DNA of 64,000 nucleotides, taken from assembly GCF_000622225.1 (NCBI RefSeq), contig NZ_JHWD01000007.1, positions 62,001 through 126,000 of the forward strand, written 5' to 3'. Within the stretch, counting starts at the first letter, position 1; the number at the start of each line of letters is the position of its first letter. The translations under genes were made by a program, and so were the position numbers. Source of the stretch: Roseomonas mucosa ATCC BAA-692. Lineage in GTDB: Bacteria > Pseudomonadota > Alphaproteobacteria > Acetobacterales > Acetobacteraceae. Of this stretch, positions 1 through 9,165 are shown piece by piece. The notes under the pieces were generated by a model that saw nothing but the letters and a program-made list of their open reading frames with translations, did not search any database and was not told the DNA's origin.

Positions 1-162
1 GGAGCCGGGAACCGGCTTCCCCCGCGGGGCGGGCCGCCAGCCGCCTCGCCCCGGCCGTGGTGCGGCCGCGCCCGGCCCGCGCGGGATGGGCAGCGGCGCC
101 GTGGCTTGGCAGATTGCAGAGGATGCGGCCCGGCCAGGGTCGCCACACCGGAGGAACCGCCC
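1..162. other. left edge, no gene called
   Basis: All three forward frames are open or nearly open here, which is common at this GC content. The second forward frame stays open from base 1 to a TGA at 164-166 and could be the tail of a gene starting outside the window. Its arginine, proline and glycine-rich translation is not convincing. No gene is called. Confidence 0.3.
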
Positions 163-834
163 TTGATCCCCCATGTTTCCCGGCCGCGGCATGGCGGTCG
201 CCGCCTGGCGCTGCCGATGCCGGCCGTCCCTGCCCTACTCGTCCCCGCTCTGCTCGGCGCGGCCCTGCTCGCCCTGTCCCCGGCGGCCAGGGCGGACGAT
301 ACCTCGGAGGCCCTGGAGCGGGCCCGGAAGCTCTACGGCTCGGGCGACCTGAAGGGCGCCGCGAAGGAGCTGTCCTTTGCCGCCCGCGACATCGACCTGA
401 AGCGCCGCACCCGCTACGCCAAGCTCTTCCCGCCCGCGCCCAGGGGCTGGACCCTGGAGGAGATGGAGAAGGAGGAGGAAGGCAGCGCCCTGGCCACCCA
501 GATGCTCGGCGGCGGCGTCATGGTGGAGCGGACCTATAGCCGCGCCTCCGACGATGCGGAGATCAAGGCGCAGGTGATGGTGGACTCGCCGCTGGTGCAG
601 TCCCTGGCCAGCGTGGCCAACAACCCGATGATGATGCGCCCCGGCGACAAGCGCGTCCGCCTGGGCGAGGAGAACGCCATCCTGCACTACGAGGCGGACA
701 ACAAGTCGGGCGAGGTTTCGCTGGTCGGCGGCAACCTCATGATCAAGCTGGAAGGCAGCGGGATCGAGGACCCCAAGGTCATGACCGACCTGCTCGGCGC
801 CTTCGACCTGAAGAAGCTCCGCGACGGCGGCTGA
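163..834 (+). CDS. exported protein of unknown function
   Basis: A 223-aa protein starting at a TTG. I chose this start because a strong GGAGGAA sits at 150-156; an ATG at 217 is the alternative. The N-terminus is basic, then has a long hydrophobic stretch ending in an Ala-rich cleavage site (ARA-DD), so export to the periplasm is expected. The mature part begins with a helical, TPR-like stretch rich in Ala, Leu and Glu. After that comes a segment with several Met-rich and Asp-rich turns. I do not recognise a family. It converges on the small membrane-protein gene, with only 4 bases between the stop codons. Confidence 0.7.
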   Translation: MIPHVSRPRHGGRRLALPMPAVPALLVPALLGAALLALSPAARADDTSEALERARKLYGSGDLKGAAKELSFAARDIDLKRRTRYAKLFPPAPRGWTLEEMEKEEEGSALATQMLGGGVMVERTYSRASDDAEIKAQVMVDSPLVQSLASVANNPMMMRPGDKRVRLGEENAILHYEADNKSGEVSLVGGNLMIKLEGSGIEDPKVMTDLLGAFDLKKLRDGG

Positions 835-838
835 AGCC

Positions 839-1168
839 TCAGCGGGCGGTGGCGCGCCCCAGGGCGAAGCCGGCGGCGAGGCAGCCGAGCATGATGGCAC
901 CGAGTTCCCCGAACAGCGCCTGCATCACCGGCAGGCCGACAAAGAGCGCCAGCAGGATCAGGATGATGGACAGCGGCCTGCGCCACCAGGGCAGGCCGGG
1001 GCGGCCCTGAAGCGCGGCGCGCAGCCGGGCGCCCTTGCCGTTGCCGGTCCGGCGCGGCCCCTTGCCGGGGGCGCGGGGGCCAGCCTTGCCGCCCGGCGGA
1101 CGGGGGGCCGTGCCGGCGGAACCCGGCTTCCCGGCAGGGCCGGGGCGCTTGGCCGCCGTGCCGCTCAT
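839..1168 (-). CDS. small basic membrane protein
   Basis: A 109-aa protein. The first half is disordered and very rich in Pro, Gly, Lys and Arg. The second half has two hydrophobic segments (about residues 68-86 and 88-104), suggesting a hairpin in the inner membrane with the basic tail in the cytoplasm. Its ATG overlaps the thyX stop codon (ATGA), so it is translationally coupled to thyX and probably cotranscribed with it. No family is recognised. The short tail makes a channel or enzyme role unlikely. Confidence 0.65.
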   Translation of the reverse strand: MSGTAAKRPGPAGKPGSAGTAPRPPGGKAGPRAPGKGPRRTGNGKGARLRAALQGRPGLPWWRRPLSIILILLALFVGLPVMQALFGELGAIMLGCLAAGFALGRATAR

Positions 1169-2100
1169 GCGCGGCCGAGCACCGCCATCAGCTCCCGCCA
1201 TTCGCGCTTGCTGAGACCGGCCGCCTCGGCCGTGGGCTCCTGTCCGTCCAGCATGGCGCGCACCACCTCCAGCATCCGCGACGACAGCGTCACCGCGCCC
1301 AGGCGGTAGTCGCGGAAGGCCTCGGCGCAGAGCGGCACCCAGGCCTCCACCGCGCGCAGGATGGCCTCGGCATAGACGCGGATCTCGTACTGCGCATGGG
1401 CATCGGCGCGCAGCGAGAGGAAGTGGAACAGGTTGTGGAGATCCGCCTTCCAGTACCACTGCGTGTAGGCGTTCAGCGTCAGGTTCATCCGCGCCAGCTC
1501 GCGCGTCAGCCCCTGGCGGGCGGGATCGAGCACCTGCCCGTCCTCGCCCTCGTTCAGCATCTCGATGTAGTGGTCGTAGTTCCGCCCGGCATCCTCGCGC
1601 AACAGGGCGAGGACGCGCTCCGCCTCCTCCCCGCCCAGGATGTCTCCCCTGCCCTGGCGGTTGCTGGCGGACTGGGCGGCCAGGGCGCCGCGCTCGGGGA
1701 TGTAGAACTCCCGGTCCAGCACCGAGTAGCGGGCGGAATACTCGTTCACATTGGCCATGCGGTGCCGGATCCACTGCCGGGCGACGAAGATCGGCAGCTT
1801 CACATGCAGCTTGATCTCGCACATCTCGAAGGGCGTGGAGTGCCGGTGCCGCATCAGGTAGCGGATCAGCCCCCGGTCCTCGTTCGCCGCGCGCGTGCCG
1901 CGACCATAGGAGACGCGGGCGGCCTGCACCACCGCCGCGTCGTCGCCCATGTAGTCCACCACCCGGACGAAGCCGTGGTCCAGCACCGGCAGCGCCTCGA
2001 AGAGCATCGCCTCCAGCGCCGGGACGGTGGGGCGGCGCGTCTCGTGCCGCTGGGCCCGCGCTTCCGCCAGTTCCGCCTGCTGCCGCTCCGTCAGCGCCAT
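1165..2100 (-). CDS. thyX: FAD-dependent thymidylate synthase ThyX
   Basis: Makes dTMP from dUMP using methylene-tetrahydrofolate, FAD and NADPH, in place of ThyA. The signature RHRX7S is at residues 112-122 (R112, H113, R114, S122). It is preceded by the conserved segment around RHRHSTPFE (84-92) that lines the flavin and dUMP site. At 311 aa it is somewhat longer than minimal ThyX proteins, with an N-terminal extension of about 30 residues, as seen in alphaproteobacterial members. A purine-rich GGGGGA lies upstream of the ATG. The downstream gene overlaps by 4 bases. Confidence 0.95.
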   Translation of the reverse strand: MALTERQQAELAEARAQRHETRRPTVPALEAMLFEALPVLDHGFVRVVDYMGDDAAVVQAARVSYGRGTRAANEDRGLIRYLMRHRHSTPFEMCEIKLHVKLPIFVARQWIRHRMANVNEYSARYSVLDREFYIPERGALAAQSASNRQGRGDILGGEEAERVLALLREDAGRNYDHYIEMLNEGEDGQVLDPARQGLTRELARMNLTLNAYTQWYWKADLHNLFHFLSLRADAHAQYEIRVYAEAILRAVEAWVPLCAEAFRDYRLGAVTLSSRMLEVVRAMLDGQEPTAEAAGLSKREWRELMAVLGRA

Positions 2101-2206
2101 GCCCTGTCCCCCATCAACGCGCGGACATGCCGCAGTTCCGGGCCGTTCTAGAATGGCCGAAGCCGCGGCGCCATAACGCTGCCGAATGGCAGACCGGCCG
2201 CCAGGA

Positions 2207-3112
2207 TCACCCGGCGCGGGCGGCCGGATGCGCCTTCAGGAAGGCCTCCAGCGCCGCGATGAACTCGGGCCGCCCCGGTGCGGTGCCATGGCTGGCGCCG
2301 GGGATGGTCACCAGCTCCAGCTGCGGCATCACGGCCTTCAGCCGCTCGAAATCCTTGAGGTACGGGTCGTTCGTCCCGACGATCCCCAGCACCGGCACGG
2401 TGACGGCGCGCATCTGCGCCTCGGTCACCACCTGGTCGGGGTTGGAACGCCGCACCGCCGCCAGGGCCTTCGGGTCCTTGCCCGCCAGGGCCTGGGCCGA
2501 ACGCTCCCGCAGTTGCGCCTCGGTCGGCGGCGGCTGGTCCCGGGGCCAGAGGCGCAGGATCTGCGACGTCAGGAGTCCCTCGTCCATCTCGGCGGATTCC
2601 ACGTCGACGCGCTTCTGGTCCTCCTCGCTCCAGTTCCGCCGGCCCGAGGCGCCGCCCAGGGTCGCGGTGACGAAGCGCTCCGGCCGTGTGGTCAGGAGTT
2701 GCGCCACCACATGCGCGCCCATGGAATAGCCCACGATATGGGCCTTGGTGATCGACAGGTGGTCCATCAGCCGCGTGATGTCGTAGCCCATCTCCGGCCC
2801 GTAGGCGGAACGGTCATGCGGCTTGCCGGACAGCCCGTGGCCGCGCGCGTCGAGGGCGATGGTGCGGTAGCCCCGCGCCAGGGCCGGGAAGATGCCGGTC
2901 CGCACCCATTGCCCCTGGATGTCGTCCGTGTAGCCGTGCAGCAGGATGACCGGATCGCCCTGCCCCGCCTCGATGTAGCGAATCTTCACCCCTGCGGAGT
3001 CGAAGGAGCGGTTCTCCTCTGCCGCCCGGGCGCCGGGCCAGCCCATGGCACTCCATGCGGCACCCATGGCGGAAGCCGCCAGCAACCGGCGCCGGCTCGT
3101 GATCCCTCGCAT
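2207..3112 (-). CDS. exported alpha/beta hydrolase
   Basis: A 301-aa alpha/beta-hydrolase. The nucleophile elbow is GYSMG with Ser130; the likely acid is Asp249 (GTNDP) and the base His275 (GASHG). An HG oxyanion motif is at 59-60. The N-terminus has three consecutive arginines followed by an Ala-rich hydrophobic stretch ending ARA-AEE, so it resembles a Tat or Sec signal peptide and the enzyme is expected in the periplasm. GGAGG lies before the ATG. Substrate cannot be told from sequence; a carboxylesterase or lactonase-type activity is likely. Confidence 0.85.
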   Translation of the reverse strand: MRGITSRRRLLAASAMGAAWSAMGWPGARAAEENRSFDSAGVKIRYIEAGQGDPVILLHGYTDDIQGQWVRTGIFPALARGYRTIALDARGHGLSGKPHDRSAYGPEMGYDITRLMDHLSITKAHIVGYSMGAHVVAQLLTTRPERFVTATLGGASGRRNWSEEDQKRVDVESAEMDEGLLTSQILRLWPRDQPPPTEAQLRERSAQALAGKDPKALAAVRRSNPDQVVTEAQMRAVTVPVLGIVGTNDPYLKDFERLKAVMPQLELVTIPGASHGTAPGRPEFIAALEAFLKAHPAARAG

Positions 3113-3224
3113 GTTCGTCCTCCCTCGTTCGCGGGCGCTCTGCGGCGCCGGCGGAGAGGATGGAACCCTGGGAAAGGACGCGGCAAGTCGTGGTGGGCAG
3201 CCCCTCGATTTCCGTCACGGGATC

Positions 3225-3510
3225 GCCTATATGGGTGTTGCTCACCTTCGGGTGGCTATGGCGATAAACGGCAGGTGGAATAAGTGTTGCGGACCCGGGG
3301 GCAGTGCCCGGCGCCTCCACCATTCGATCCCCCGAGGTCGTTCGGGGCAGGATGGGGGCGAAACAGGTTCGACGCGCATGGTAAAGCCCTGTCTTTTGCC
3401 CGGCATTGTACCGCCGTTATCGGGCTAATTCATAAGTGCCAACGATAACAGCCGCGAGGCTGTGGCGCTCGCTGCCTAAATAGGTAAGCGCCGTCCGGGG
3501 GGAACGGGGC
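3225..3510 (+). ncRNA. ssrA: transfer-messenger RNA, permuted two-piece type
   Basis: The tRNA-like 3' half comes first and the mRNA-like part second, the circular permutation typical of alphaproteobacteria. The T-arm (CCGGG, loop GGCAGTG, CCCGG; about 3294-3310) leads into CGCCTCC and the CCA end at 3320-3322. A spacer of about 31 bases (3323-3353) follows and would be removed on processing. The coding piece then begins GGGGGCG at 3354-3360, which pairs with CGCCTCC to form the acceptor stem. The tag frame is 3438-3479 and reads ANDNSREAVALAA then TAA. A TATAT at 3228-3232 could be part of a -10 box. The outer ends are approximate. The role is ribosome rescue and tagging of stalled proteins for ClpXP. 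Confidence 0.9.
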
Positions 3511-3539
3511 AACAGAATCCCCCCACTTATCTTCTTTTT
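3497..3539 (+). terminator. intrinsic terminator of ssrA
   Basis: A G6 run at 3497-3502 can pair with the C run at 3519-3524. The T-rich tract 3528-3539 follows. This is a rho-independent terminator closing the ssrA transcript, although part of the hairpin may belong to the 3' end of the coding piece. Confidence 0.6.
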
Positions 3540-3645
3540 GGCCTTCCCCGATGCGTTCTCCGCTTCCGTGGGCCTTGCCAATCCTGCCCACTGGCGCCAT
3601 CCCGCCATCGTTCCTAAAATCCGGGGCAACAGGATTGACCGTGAC

Positions 3646-4173
3646 ATGAGTGACCAGCCCCCCCTGGCCGAGAGTCTGCTGCCCTATGACCGCTGGACCG
3701 AGGACGCCATGCGCGAGGTCGCGCTGCGCGCCCTCGAACACGCGGCGGAACACGGGCTGCCCGGGGAGCATCACTTCTACCTCAGCTTCCGGACCGACGC
3801 GCCCGGCACGGTCGTGCCGGGCCATCTGCGGGCGAAGTATCCGCAGGAGATGACGGTGGTGCTGCAGCACCAGTTCTGGGACCTGAAGGTGGACCGCGAG
3901 GCCCGGCAGGTCTCCGTCGGCCTCAGCTTCGGCGGCACGCCCTCCACGCTGGTCATCCCCTTCGATGCCCTGACCGGCTTCCTGGACCCGCATGTGCGGG
4001 TCGGGCTGCGCTTCAACCCGCCGGAAGGTGTCGGGGAAATGCCCGAGGAGCCGAGCCTGCTGCCCCCCGCCGAGGCACGTCCTGCCGAGCCCGAGGCCCC
4101 GCCGCCGCCTTCCGGCCCGGCCGAGGTGGTCAGCCTGGATGCCTTCCGCCGGCGCCCCAGCGGCCGGGATTAG
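3646..4173 (+). CDS. sspB: ClpXP adaptor SspB, alpha type
   Basis: A 175-aa protein of the alphaproteobacterial SspB family. The folded domain (about residues 1-125) binds ssrA-tagged proteins. A Pro/Glu/Ala-rich linker (about 126-160) follows. The tail VVSLDAFRRRP is the short motif that docks on the ClpX N-domain. It lies directly downstream of ssrA on the same strand, so the tag-producing RNA and the tag-reading adaptor sit together. The ATG at 3646 was chosen because earlier in-frame starts would run back into ssrA. Confidence 0.93.
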   Translation: MSDQPPLAESLLPYDRWTEDAMREVALRALEHAAEHGLPGEHHFYLSFRTDAPGTVVPGHLRAKYPQEMTVVLQHQFWDLKVDREARQVSVGLSFGGTPSTLVIPFDALTGFLDPHVRVGLRFNPPEGVGEMPEEPSLLPPAEARPAEPEAPPPPSGPAEVVSLDAFRRRPSGRD

Positions 4174-4415
4174 CCCCCGGGGCTGAGCCGGGCGGGCACC
4201 CTCGCCTTTCCGCCCCATCCCCGGCGGGAGCCTGGCCGCGCCCTGCCGCATGGCTGCCACCGCAAGGGCACCATTTCTCCGGGCATCGGGTCCGGATGCC
4301 CCGCCGCAGCCCGCGGCCAGGGAAAAGCGCTTGCCCGCGACGGTAGCGTGCCCGGGATGGGTGGAGTAGAGCGTGGAAAAACGCGTTCTTCTCCCTTCTG
4401 CCCGGAGAGCAAAAA
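4174..4415. other. intergenic region before the fumarase gene
   Basis: It holds a short palindrome just after the sspB stop (GCCCCCGGGGC, 4172-4182) and no convincing open frame. The fumarase promoter is expected here, but no clear -35/-10 pair is visible. Confidence 0.4.
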
Positions 4416-6122
4416 GTGACCGACGTTCTGACCACCCCCTCGCCCGACGCCTCCTCCGGCGCCGAGGCCGATGCCGGCATGCCGGTGTCACAGCGGAGCA
4501 AGGATTTCCGCTACAGCCCGCTCCTGCCACTCGGCGAGGACAGGACCCGCTACCGCCGCCTGCCCATCGAGGGCGTGAAGACCATCGAGGCGAACGGCAG
4601 GCGCATCCTCTCCATCCCGGAGAAGGTGCTGGAGGACCTGGCCTTCGCCGCCTGCCACGATGTCTCGCACCTGCTGCGGCCGGCGCATCTGGCGCAGCTC
4701 CGCAGGATCCTCGACGATCCCGAGGCCAGCCCGAACGACCGCTTCGTGGCGCTGGACCTGCTGAAGAACGCCAACATCGCCGCTGGTGGCATCCTGCCCA
4801 TGTGCCAGGACACCGGCACCGCCATCGTCTTCGGCAAGAAGGGCCAGCGCGTCTGGGTCGAGGGTGACGAGGAGGAGGCGCTCTCCTATGGCGTGTTCCG
4901 CACCTATACCGAGACCAGCCTGCGCTATTCGCAGATGGCGCCCCTCTCGATGTTCGAGGAGGTGAACACCGGCAACAACCTCCCCGTCCAGTTCGACATC
5001 TACGCCAGCCCCGGCGAGCACCATGCGGACGAGTTCCACCTGATGTTCGTGCTGAAGGGCGGCGGATCGGCCAACAAGACCTTCCTCTACCAGCAGACAC
5101 GCGCGGTGCTGAACAAGCCCAAGCTGCTCGCCTTCCTGGAAGAGAAGATCAGGACGCTCGGCACCTCCGCCTGCCCGCCCTACCACCTCTCCATCGTGAT
5201 CGGCGGCACCTCGGCCGAGGCCAACCTCAAGACGGTGAAGCTCGGCTCCACCAAGTACCTGGACGAGTTGCCGGAGAAGGGCGACCGCACGGGCCACGGC
5301 TTCCGCGACCGGGAGCTGGAGGCCGAGATCCACAAGCTGACGCAGAACATCGGCATCGGCGCCCAGTTCGGCGGCAAGTATTTCTGTCACGACGTGCGCG
5401 TCATCCGCCTGCCGCGCCATGGTGCCTCGCTGCCCATCGGCATCGGCGTCTCCTGCTCCGCCGACCGCCAGATCAAGGCGAAGATCACCGCCGAGGGCGT
5501 GTTCCTGGAGGAGCTGGAGCACGATCCGGCGAAGTACCTGCCGGAGCACACGGACGAGGCCCTGGGCGGCGAGGTGGTGAAGATCGACCTCGGCCGTCCG
5601 ATGGACGAGATCCGCGCCGAGCTGAGCCGCCACCCGGTGAAGACCCGCGTCTCGCTGACCGGCACCATCGTGGTGGCGCGCGACATCGCCCATGCCAAGC
5701 TGCAGGAGCGGCTGGACCGGGGCGAGGGCCTACCGCAGTACATCAAGGACCACCCCGTCTATTACGCCGGCCCTGCCAAGACGCCCGAGGGCATGCCCAC
5801 CGGTTCCTTCGGCCCCACCACCGCCGGGCGCATGGACAGCTATGTGGCGAATTTCCAGGCCGCGGGCGGGTCGCTGGTGATGCTGGCCAAGGGCAACCGC
5901 TCCAAGGCCGTCACCAATGCCTGCAAGCAGTATGGCGGCTTCTATCTCGGCTCGGTCGGCGGCCCCGCCGCCCGGCTGGCGCAGGACTGCATCAGGAAGG
6001 TCGAGGTGCTGGAATATCCGGAGCTCGGCATGGAGGCGGTCTGGAAGGTCGAGGTGGTGGACTTCCCGGCCTTCATCGTCGTGGACGACAAGGGCAACGA
6101 CTTCTACGAGGGGCTGGAGTAA
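4416..6122 (+). CDS. class I fumarate hydratase (iron-sulfur)
   Basis: Interconverts fumarate and L-malate in the TCA cycle with an oxygen-sensitive 4Fe-4S cluster. The 568-aa length fits the single-chain class I family (N-terminal Fe-S domain and C-terminal domain fused). Three cysteines in conserved settings are the likely cluster ligands: C130 in MCQDTGT, C253 in GTSACPP and C347 in GVSCSAD. The C-terminal half has the substrate-site segments around [14 protein letters not shown] and KGNRS. The start is a GTG at 4416, with a GGAGAG 6 bases upstream. A strong terminator follows, so the gene is probably transcribed alone. Confidence 0.93.
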   Translation: MTDVLTTPSPDASSGAEADAGMPVSQRSKDFRYSPLLPLGEDRTRYRRLPIEGVKTIEANGRRILSIPEKVLEDLAFAACHDVSHLLRPAHLAQLRRILDDPEASPNDRFVALDLLKNANIAAGGILPMCQDTGTAIVFGKKGQRVWVEGDEEEALSYGVFRTYTETSLRYSQMAPLSMFEEVNTGNNLPVQFDIYASPGEHHADEFHLMFVLKGGGSANKTFLYQQTRAVLNKPKLLAFLEEKIRTLGTSACPPYHLSIVIGGTSAEANLKTVKLGSTKYLDELPEKGDRTGHGFRDRELEAEIHKLTQNIGIGAQFGGKYFCHDVRVIRLPRHGASLPIGIGVSCSADRQIKAKITAEGVFLEELEHDPAKYLPEHTDEALGGEVVKIDLGRPMDEIRAELSRHPVKTRVSLTGTIVVARDIAHAKLQERLDRGEGLPQYIKDHPVYYAGPAKTPEGMPTGSFGPTTAGRMDSYVANFQAAGGSLVMLAKGNRSKAVTNACKQYGGFYLGSVGGPAARLAQDCIRKVEVLEYPELGMEAVWKVEVVDFPAFIVVDDKGNDFYEGLE

Positions 6123-6152
6123 GGCCCCTCCCCTCCCGGAAGGCAGGCTCCG

Positions 6153-6193
6153 AAAAGGGCGCGGCGGCGGAAACGCCGTCGCGCCCTTTTCCG
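6153..6193 (+). terminator. intrinsic terminator after the fumarase gene
   Basis: An 18-bp stem (6153-6170 with 6175-6192, one G-T pair) closes on a GAAA tetraloop and ends in TTTTC. It lies 30 bases after the fumarase stop. Confidence 0.85.
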
Positions 6194-6262
6194 TTCCGGA
6201 GCCGGGCGCGGCACTTCTCCACCGGGGAACGGTGCCACGCCATCCTGGCAGGAGGCTGTGCT

Positions 6263-6439
6263 GTGGAAGTCCGTTACCTGGAGAGCGTGGCAGGCGAGCA
6301 TGTGTCGCGGGCGGTCCGTTTCAACGGCCCCGGCTGGTACGTGCTGGATGACCAGGGCGACCTGGTTTCCGGCCCCTATCCGAGCCGCGAGAAGGCCCAG
6401 AAGGTGGTGGCGGAGCAGTTCACCGTGCCGAGGCCCTGA
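6263..6439 (+). CDS. small protein of 58 residues
   Basis: A short reading frame starting with GTG, with GGAGG at 6251-6255 spaced 7 bases away. The product begins [14 protein letters not shown] and ends AEQFTVPRP. It has a compact beta-beta-alpha-like pattern: aromatic strand [14 protein letters not shown], then a turn with [11 protein letters not shown], then a helix. Codon use matches neighbouring genes (G/C at third positions). No known domain is recognised. It sits between a terminator and the dehydrogenase gene and may be a cytoplasmic accessory protein. Confidence 0.6.
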   Translation: MEVRYLESVAGEHVSRAVRFNGPGWYVLDDQGDLVSGPYPSREKAQKVVAEQFTVPRP

Positions 6440-6542
6440 AGCGCTACGCAGCCGGCCCCGGAGGCTGGGCACGGCCGTCCCCCCCGCTGGACGCCCCGCC
6501 GTCCTGGCGCCAACATCGGCGCAAAGGAAACGGAGACCCGCC

Positions 6543-7577
6543 ATGCGCGCCCTGGTTCTGGAAAGGCAGCACGAGCTGCGCCTGCGTGACATCGACCTGC
6601 CCGACAGGCTGGGCGAGGAGGATGTACGGATCGCCGTGAAATGCGTCGGCATCTGCGGCAGCGACCTGCACTACTACCTGCACGGCGCCATCGGCCAGTT
6701 CGTGGTGCGAGAGCCGATGGTGCTCGGCCACGAGGCCAGCGGCGTGGTGACGGAGGTCGGCGCCAGGGTCACGAACCTGAAGCCCGGCGACCGCGTCTGC
6801 ATGGAGCCCGGCATCCCGGACTGGACCTCGCGCGCCGCGCGCCAGGGCCTCTACAACCTTGACCCCGCCGTGCGCTTCTGGGCGACGCCGCCGGTCCATG
6901 GCTGCCTGGCGCCGGAGGTGGTGCATCCCGCCAACCTGACCTTCCGGTTGCCGGACAATGTCAGCTTCGCCGAGGGTGCCTTTGTCGAGCCTCTGGCCGT
7001 CGGCATTCAGGCGGCGGTGAAGGCGCGCATCGCCCCCGGGCAGGTGGCGGTGGTGCTGGGCGCCGGGACGATCGGCATGATGACCGCCCTCGCCGCCCTG
7101 GCTGCCGGCTGCGCCTCGGTGGTGGTGACGGACGTGCAGGCGGAGAAGCTGGAGATCGCCGGCCGCTATGCCGGCATCCACCCGGTGAACGTCGCGCGGG
7201 AGGATGCGGCGGAGAAGGTCCGCGCCCTCACCGATGGCTGGGGCGCCGACGTGGTCTTCGAGGCCAGCGGCAGCCCGCGCGCCTTCGCCGGGATGATGGA
7301 CCTCGCCTGCCCCGGCGGCGCGTTGGTGCTGGTCGGCATCCCGCCGGGTCCCGTCCCCTTCGACGTCAGCGCGGCGCAGGTGAAGGAGCTGCGGATCGAG
7401 AACGTCTTCCGCTACGCCCATGTCTTCCCGCGCGCGGTGGCGCTGCTGGCTTCCGGCAAGATCGACGTGAAGCCGCTGATCTCCCGCACCTTCCCCTTCG
7501 AGCAGTCGGTGGAGGCCTTCGAATTCGCGGCGGAAGGGCGGCCCGAGGTCATCAAGACGCAGATCGCCTTCGATTGA
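6543..7577 (+). CDS. zinc alcohol dehydrogenase, xylitol/sorbitol type
   Basis: A 344-aa medium-chain dehydrogenase that probably oxidises a polyol to a ketose with NAD. Catalytic zinc ligands are C38 (GICGSD), H63 and E64 (GHEASG) and probably E149. The Rossmann glycine motif is [10 protein letters not shown] at 171-180. The lobe that normally carries four structural-zinc cysteines has only C86, so the structural zinc is absent, as in a minority of polyol dehydrogenases. The closest well-known relatives are xylitol and sorbitol dehydrogenases. No transporter or kinase gene lies next to it to fix the substrate. Confidence 0.85.
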   Translation: MRALVLERQHELRLRDIDLPDRLGEEDVRIAVKCVGICGSDLHYYLHGAIGQFVVREPMVLGHEASGVVTEVGARVTNLKPGDRVCMEPGIPDWTSRAARQGLYNLDPAVRFWATPPVHGCLAPEVVHPANLTFRLPDNVSFAEGAFVEPLAVGIQAAVKARIAPGQVAVVLGAGTIGMMTALAALAAGCASVVVTDVQAEKLEIAGRYAGIHPVNVAREDAAEKVRALTDGWGADVVFEASGSPRAFAGMMDLACPGGALVLVGIPPGPVPFDVSAAQVKELRIENVFRYAHVFPRAVALLASGKIDVKPLISRTFPFEQSVEAFEFAAEGRPEVIKTQIAFD

Positions 7578-7717
7578 TCGCCTCGCCATGCCCGCCGGCC
7601 CGGCCGGCGGGTGTTCCGTCGCGCGATGCCGGATTATCGTCGCCCCTCCTTCATCGGGCGGGCGGGTATCGCAGGCCGGATCGACGGCCCCATCTGTTGT
7701 TCGAGGAACTCTGACCC

Positions 7718-8122
7718 ATGCGCTTCGCCGTGGACCGGCTCGACCACCTCGTCATCACCTGCCGCGACCTGGAGACCAGCGCCTCCTGGTACCAGCGCGT
7801 GCTGGGCATGGAGCGGGAAGCCTTCGGCCCGAAGAACCGGACCGCGCTGCGCTTCGGCGGCCAGAAGATCAACCTGCGCCCCGTGGATGCCTCGGCGGAG
7901 GACTGGGAGACGGGGCACAACCCGACCCCGGGCGTGCAGGACCTCTGCTTCGTTGTCGCCGTCTCGGGCGAGGACATCGCGGCGCATCTGCGCGAATGCG
8001 GTGTGACCGTGCTGGACGGGCCGGCGCCGAAATACGGCGCGCTGGGGCCCATCACCTCGGTCTATTGCCGGGACCCGGATGGCAACCTGATCGAGATCTC
8101 GACCTACTCCAACCAGTCCTGA
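7718..8122 (+). CDS. VOC family (glyoxalase/bleomycin-resistance) protein
   Basis: A 134-aa single-module vicinal-oxygen-chelate protein. It carries the usual first metal ligand in LDHLVI (H10) and the C-terminal glutamate in the conserved DPDGNLIEIS (E126). It probably forms a dimer with a metal site shared between the two halves. A GAGGA lies upstream of the ATG. The family covers dioxygenases, isomerases and antibiotic-binding proteins, and nothing in the neighbourhood decides among these. Confidence 0.8.
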   Translation: MRFAVDRLDHLVITCRDLETSASWYQRVLGMEREAFGPKNRTALRFGGQKINLRPVDASAEDWETGHNPTPGVQDLCFVVAVSGEDIAAHLRECGVTVLDGPAPKYGALGPITSVYCRDPDGNLIEISTYSNQS

Positions 8123-8240
8123 GCCATCTCCACCAGCGCCGCTCCCATGGGGGAGGCTCACGGTGTTTTGCCCGCCCCGAGGTGCCCCGCGAGCCATGGA
8201 TCACCCCCAAGATGAGACAGCGAGGCACCGGAGGGGCGGG

Positions 8241-8792
8241 ATGCGAGGACAGGTTCGGACGGTGAACCCGGTGGGCCGGGCGATACCCCCAGGAATGGCC
8301 GGCGCCCTGCTGGCCGCCGCCGTCCTGCTGAACCTTCCCCTGGCGACACAGGCCGCAGGGTCGGCGGAACCCTCCGGCCCGGCCGCCCGCTGCGCCCGGA
8401 TCGGCGACGACGATACGGTCCGGGGCTATGATCCTTCCCTGCGCGACGGCTTCCTGCGTGCCTGGCGCAAGAGCTTCCCCGGCGGCACGACGAAGCCGGA
8501 CGAGGCTCTGTTGCAGGCCCAGTCGCACTATCGCTGCATGGACGGGCATCTCTATGCCTGTTTCACCGGCGCCAACCTGCCCTGCGACAAGCTGGACCAG
8601 CGGCGCGAGAATGCCGGGGCGGAGGCGTTCTGCCGGGAGAACCCCGCTTCCGACTCGATCCCCATGGTCGCGACCGGCCACGACACGCCCTATGAATGGC
8701 GCTGCCGCAACGGCCGCGCCGAAGTGGTGGGCACGGTGCAGGACCTGGATGCACGCGGCTTCGGCAAGGCGCTCTGGACCCGCATGAATTGA
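8241..8792 (+). CDS. exported cysteine-containing protein
   Basis: A 183-aa protein starting at an ATG with GGAGGGG upstream (8230-8236). A signal peptide is clear (hydrophobic core then ATQAAGS). The mature part has six or more cysteines, several in short spacing (YRCMDGHLYACFTGANLPC), so disulfides in the periplasm are likely. The pattern resembles small exported proteins of unknown function in Acetobacteraceae. A role is not assigned. Confidence 0.7.
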   Translation: MRGQVRTVNPVGRAIPPGMAGALLAAAVLLNLPLATQAAGSAEPSGPAARCARIGDDDTVRGYDPSLRDGFLRAWRKSFPGGTTKPDEALLQAQSHYRCMDGHLYACFTGANLPCDKLDQRRENAGAEAFCRENPASDSIPMVATGHDTPYEWRCRNGRAEVVGTVQDLDARGFGKALWTRMN

Positions 8793-8925
8793 GTTCGATG
8801 CTCCCTGCCGATGAAGCTGGCTTTGGCCAGCGGGTGCGGCCGGGGGACATGATCCATGCCGGCTCCGGCCTTTCCGGCGCCAGGGGCTGATCCCACATCC
8901 CGGCGGACATTCCGAAACGAGGCCG

Positions 8926-9165
8926 ATGCGGCATCTGTTGAAACGTTCCTTCAGCCTGGCGGGGCATCGCACCTCCGTCGCGCTGGAGCCCGATTTCTGG
9001 ACAGCGCTGGAGGGCATGGCCCACCGGCGCAGCCTGCCCCTTGCCCGCCTGGTGGCCGAGGTCGATGCGGCGCGCACGGAGACCGGCATGCCGCTGGCCT
9101 CCTCGCTGCGCCTCCTCGCCCTGGCGGATGCCCGCAAGGCGGCACGGGGCGGGGAACCGGCATGA
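8926..9165 (+). CDS. ribbon-helix-helix domain protein
   Basis: A 79-aa protein with the layout of the RHH_4 family. A short beta strand (HRTSVALEPDFW, about residues 13-24) precedes two helices. Such proteins bind DNA as dimers, and the beta ribbon enters the major groove. Its stop overlaps the start of the thioredoxin-like gene (ATGA), so the two are made together. It may autoregulate the pair or act elsewhere. A GAGG lies upstream of the ATG. Confidence 0.8.
   Translation: MRHLLKRSFSLAGHRTSVALEPDFWTALEGMAHRRSLPLARLVAEVDAARTETGMPLASSLRLLALADARKAARGGEPA

Noticed and set aside
3417-3647. A 76-codon minus-strand frame downstream of the hydrolase gene
   Set aside because: It lies across the ssrA coding piece and its terminator and has no ribosome site.
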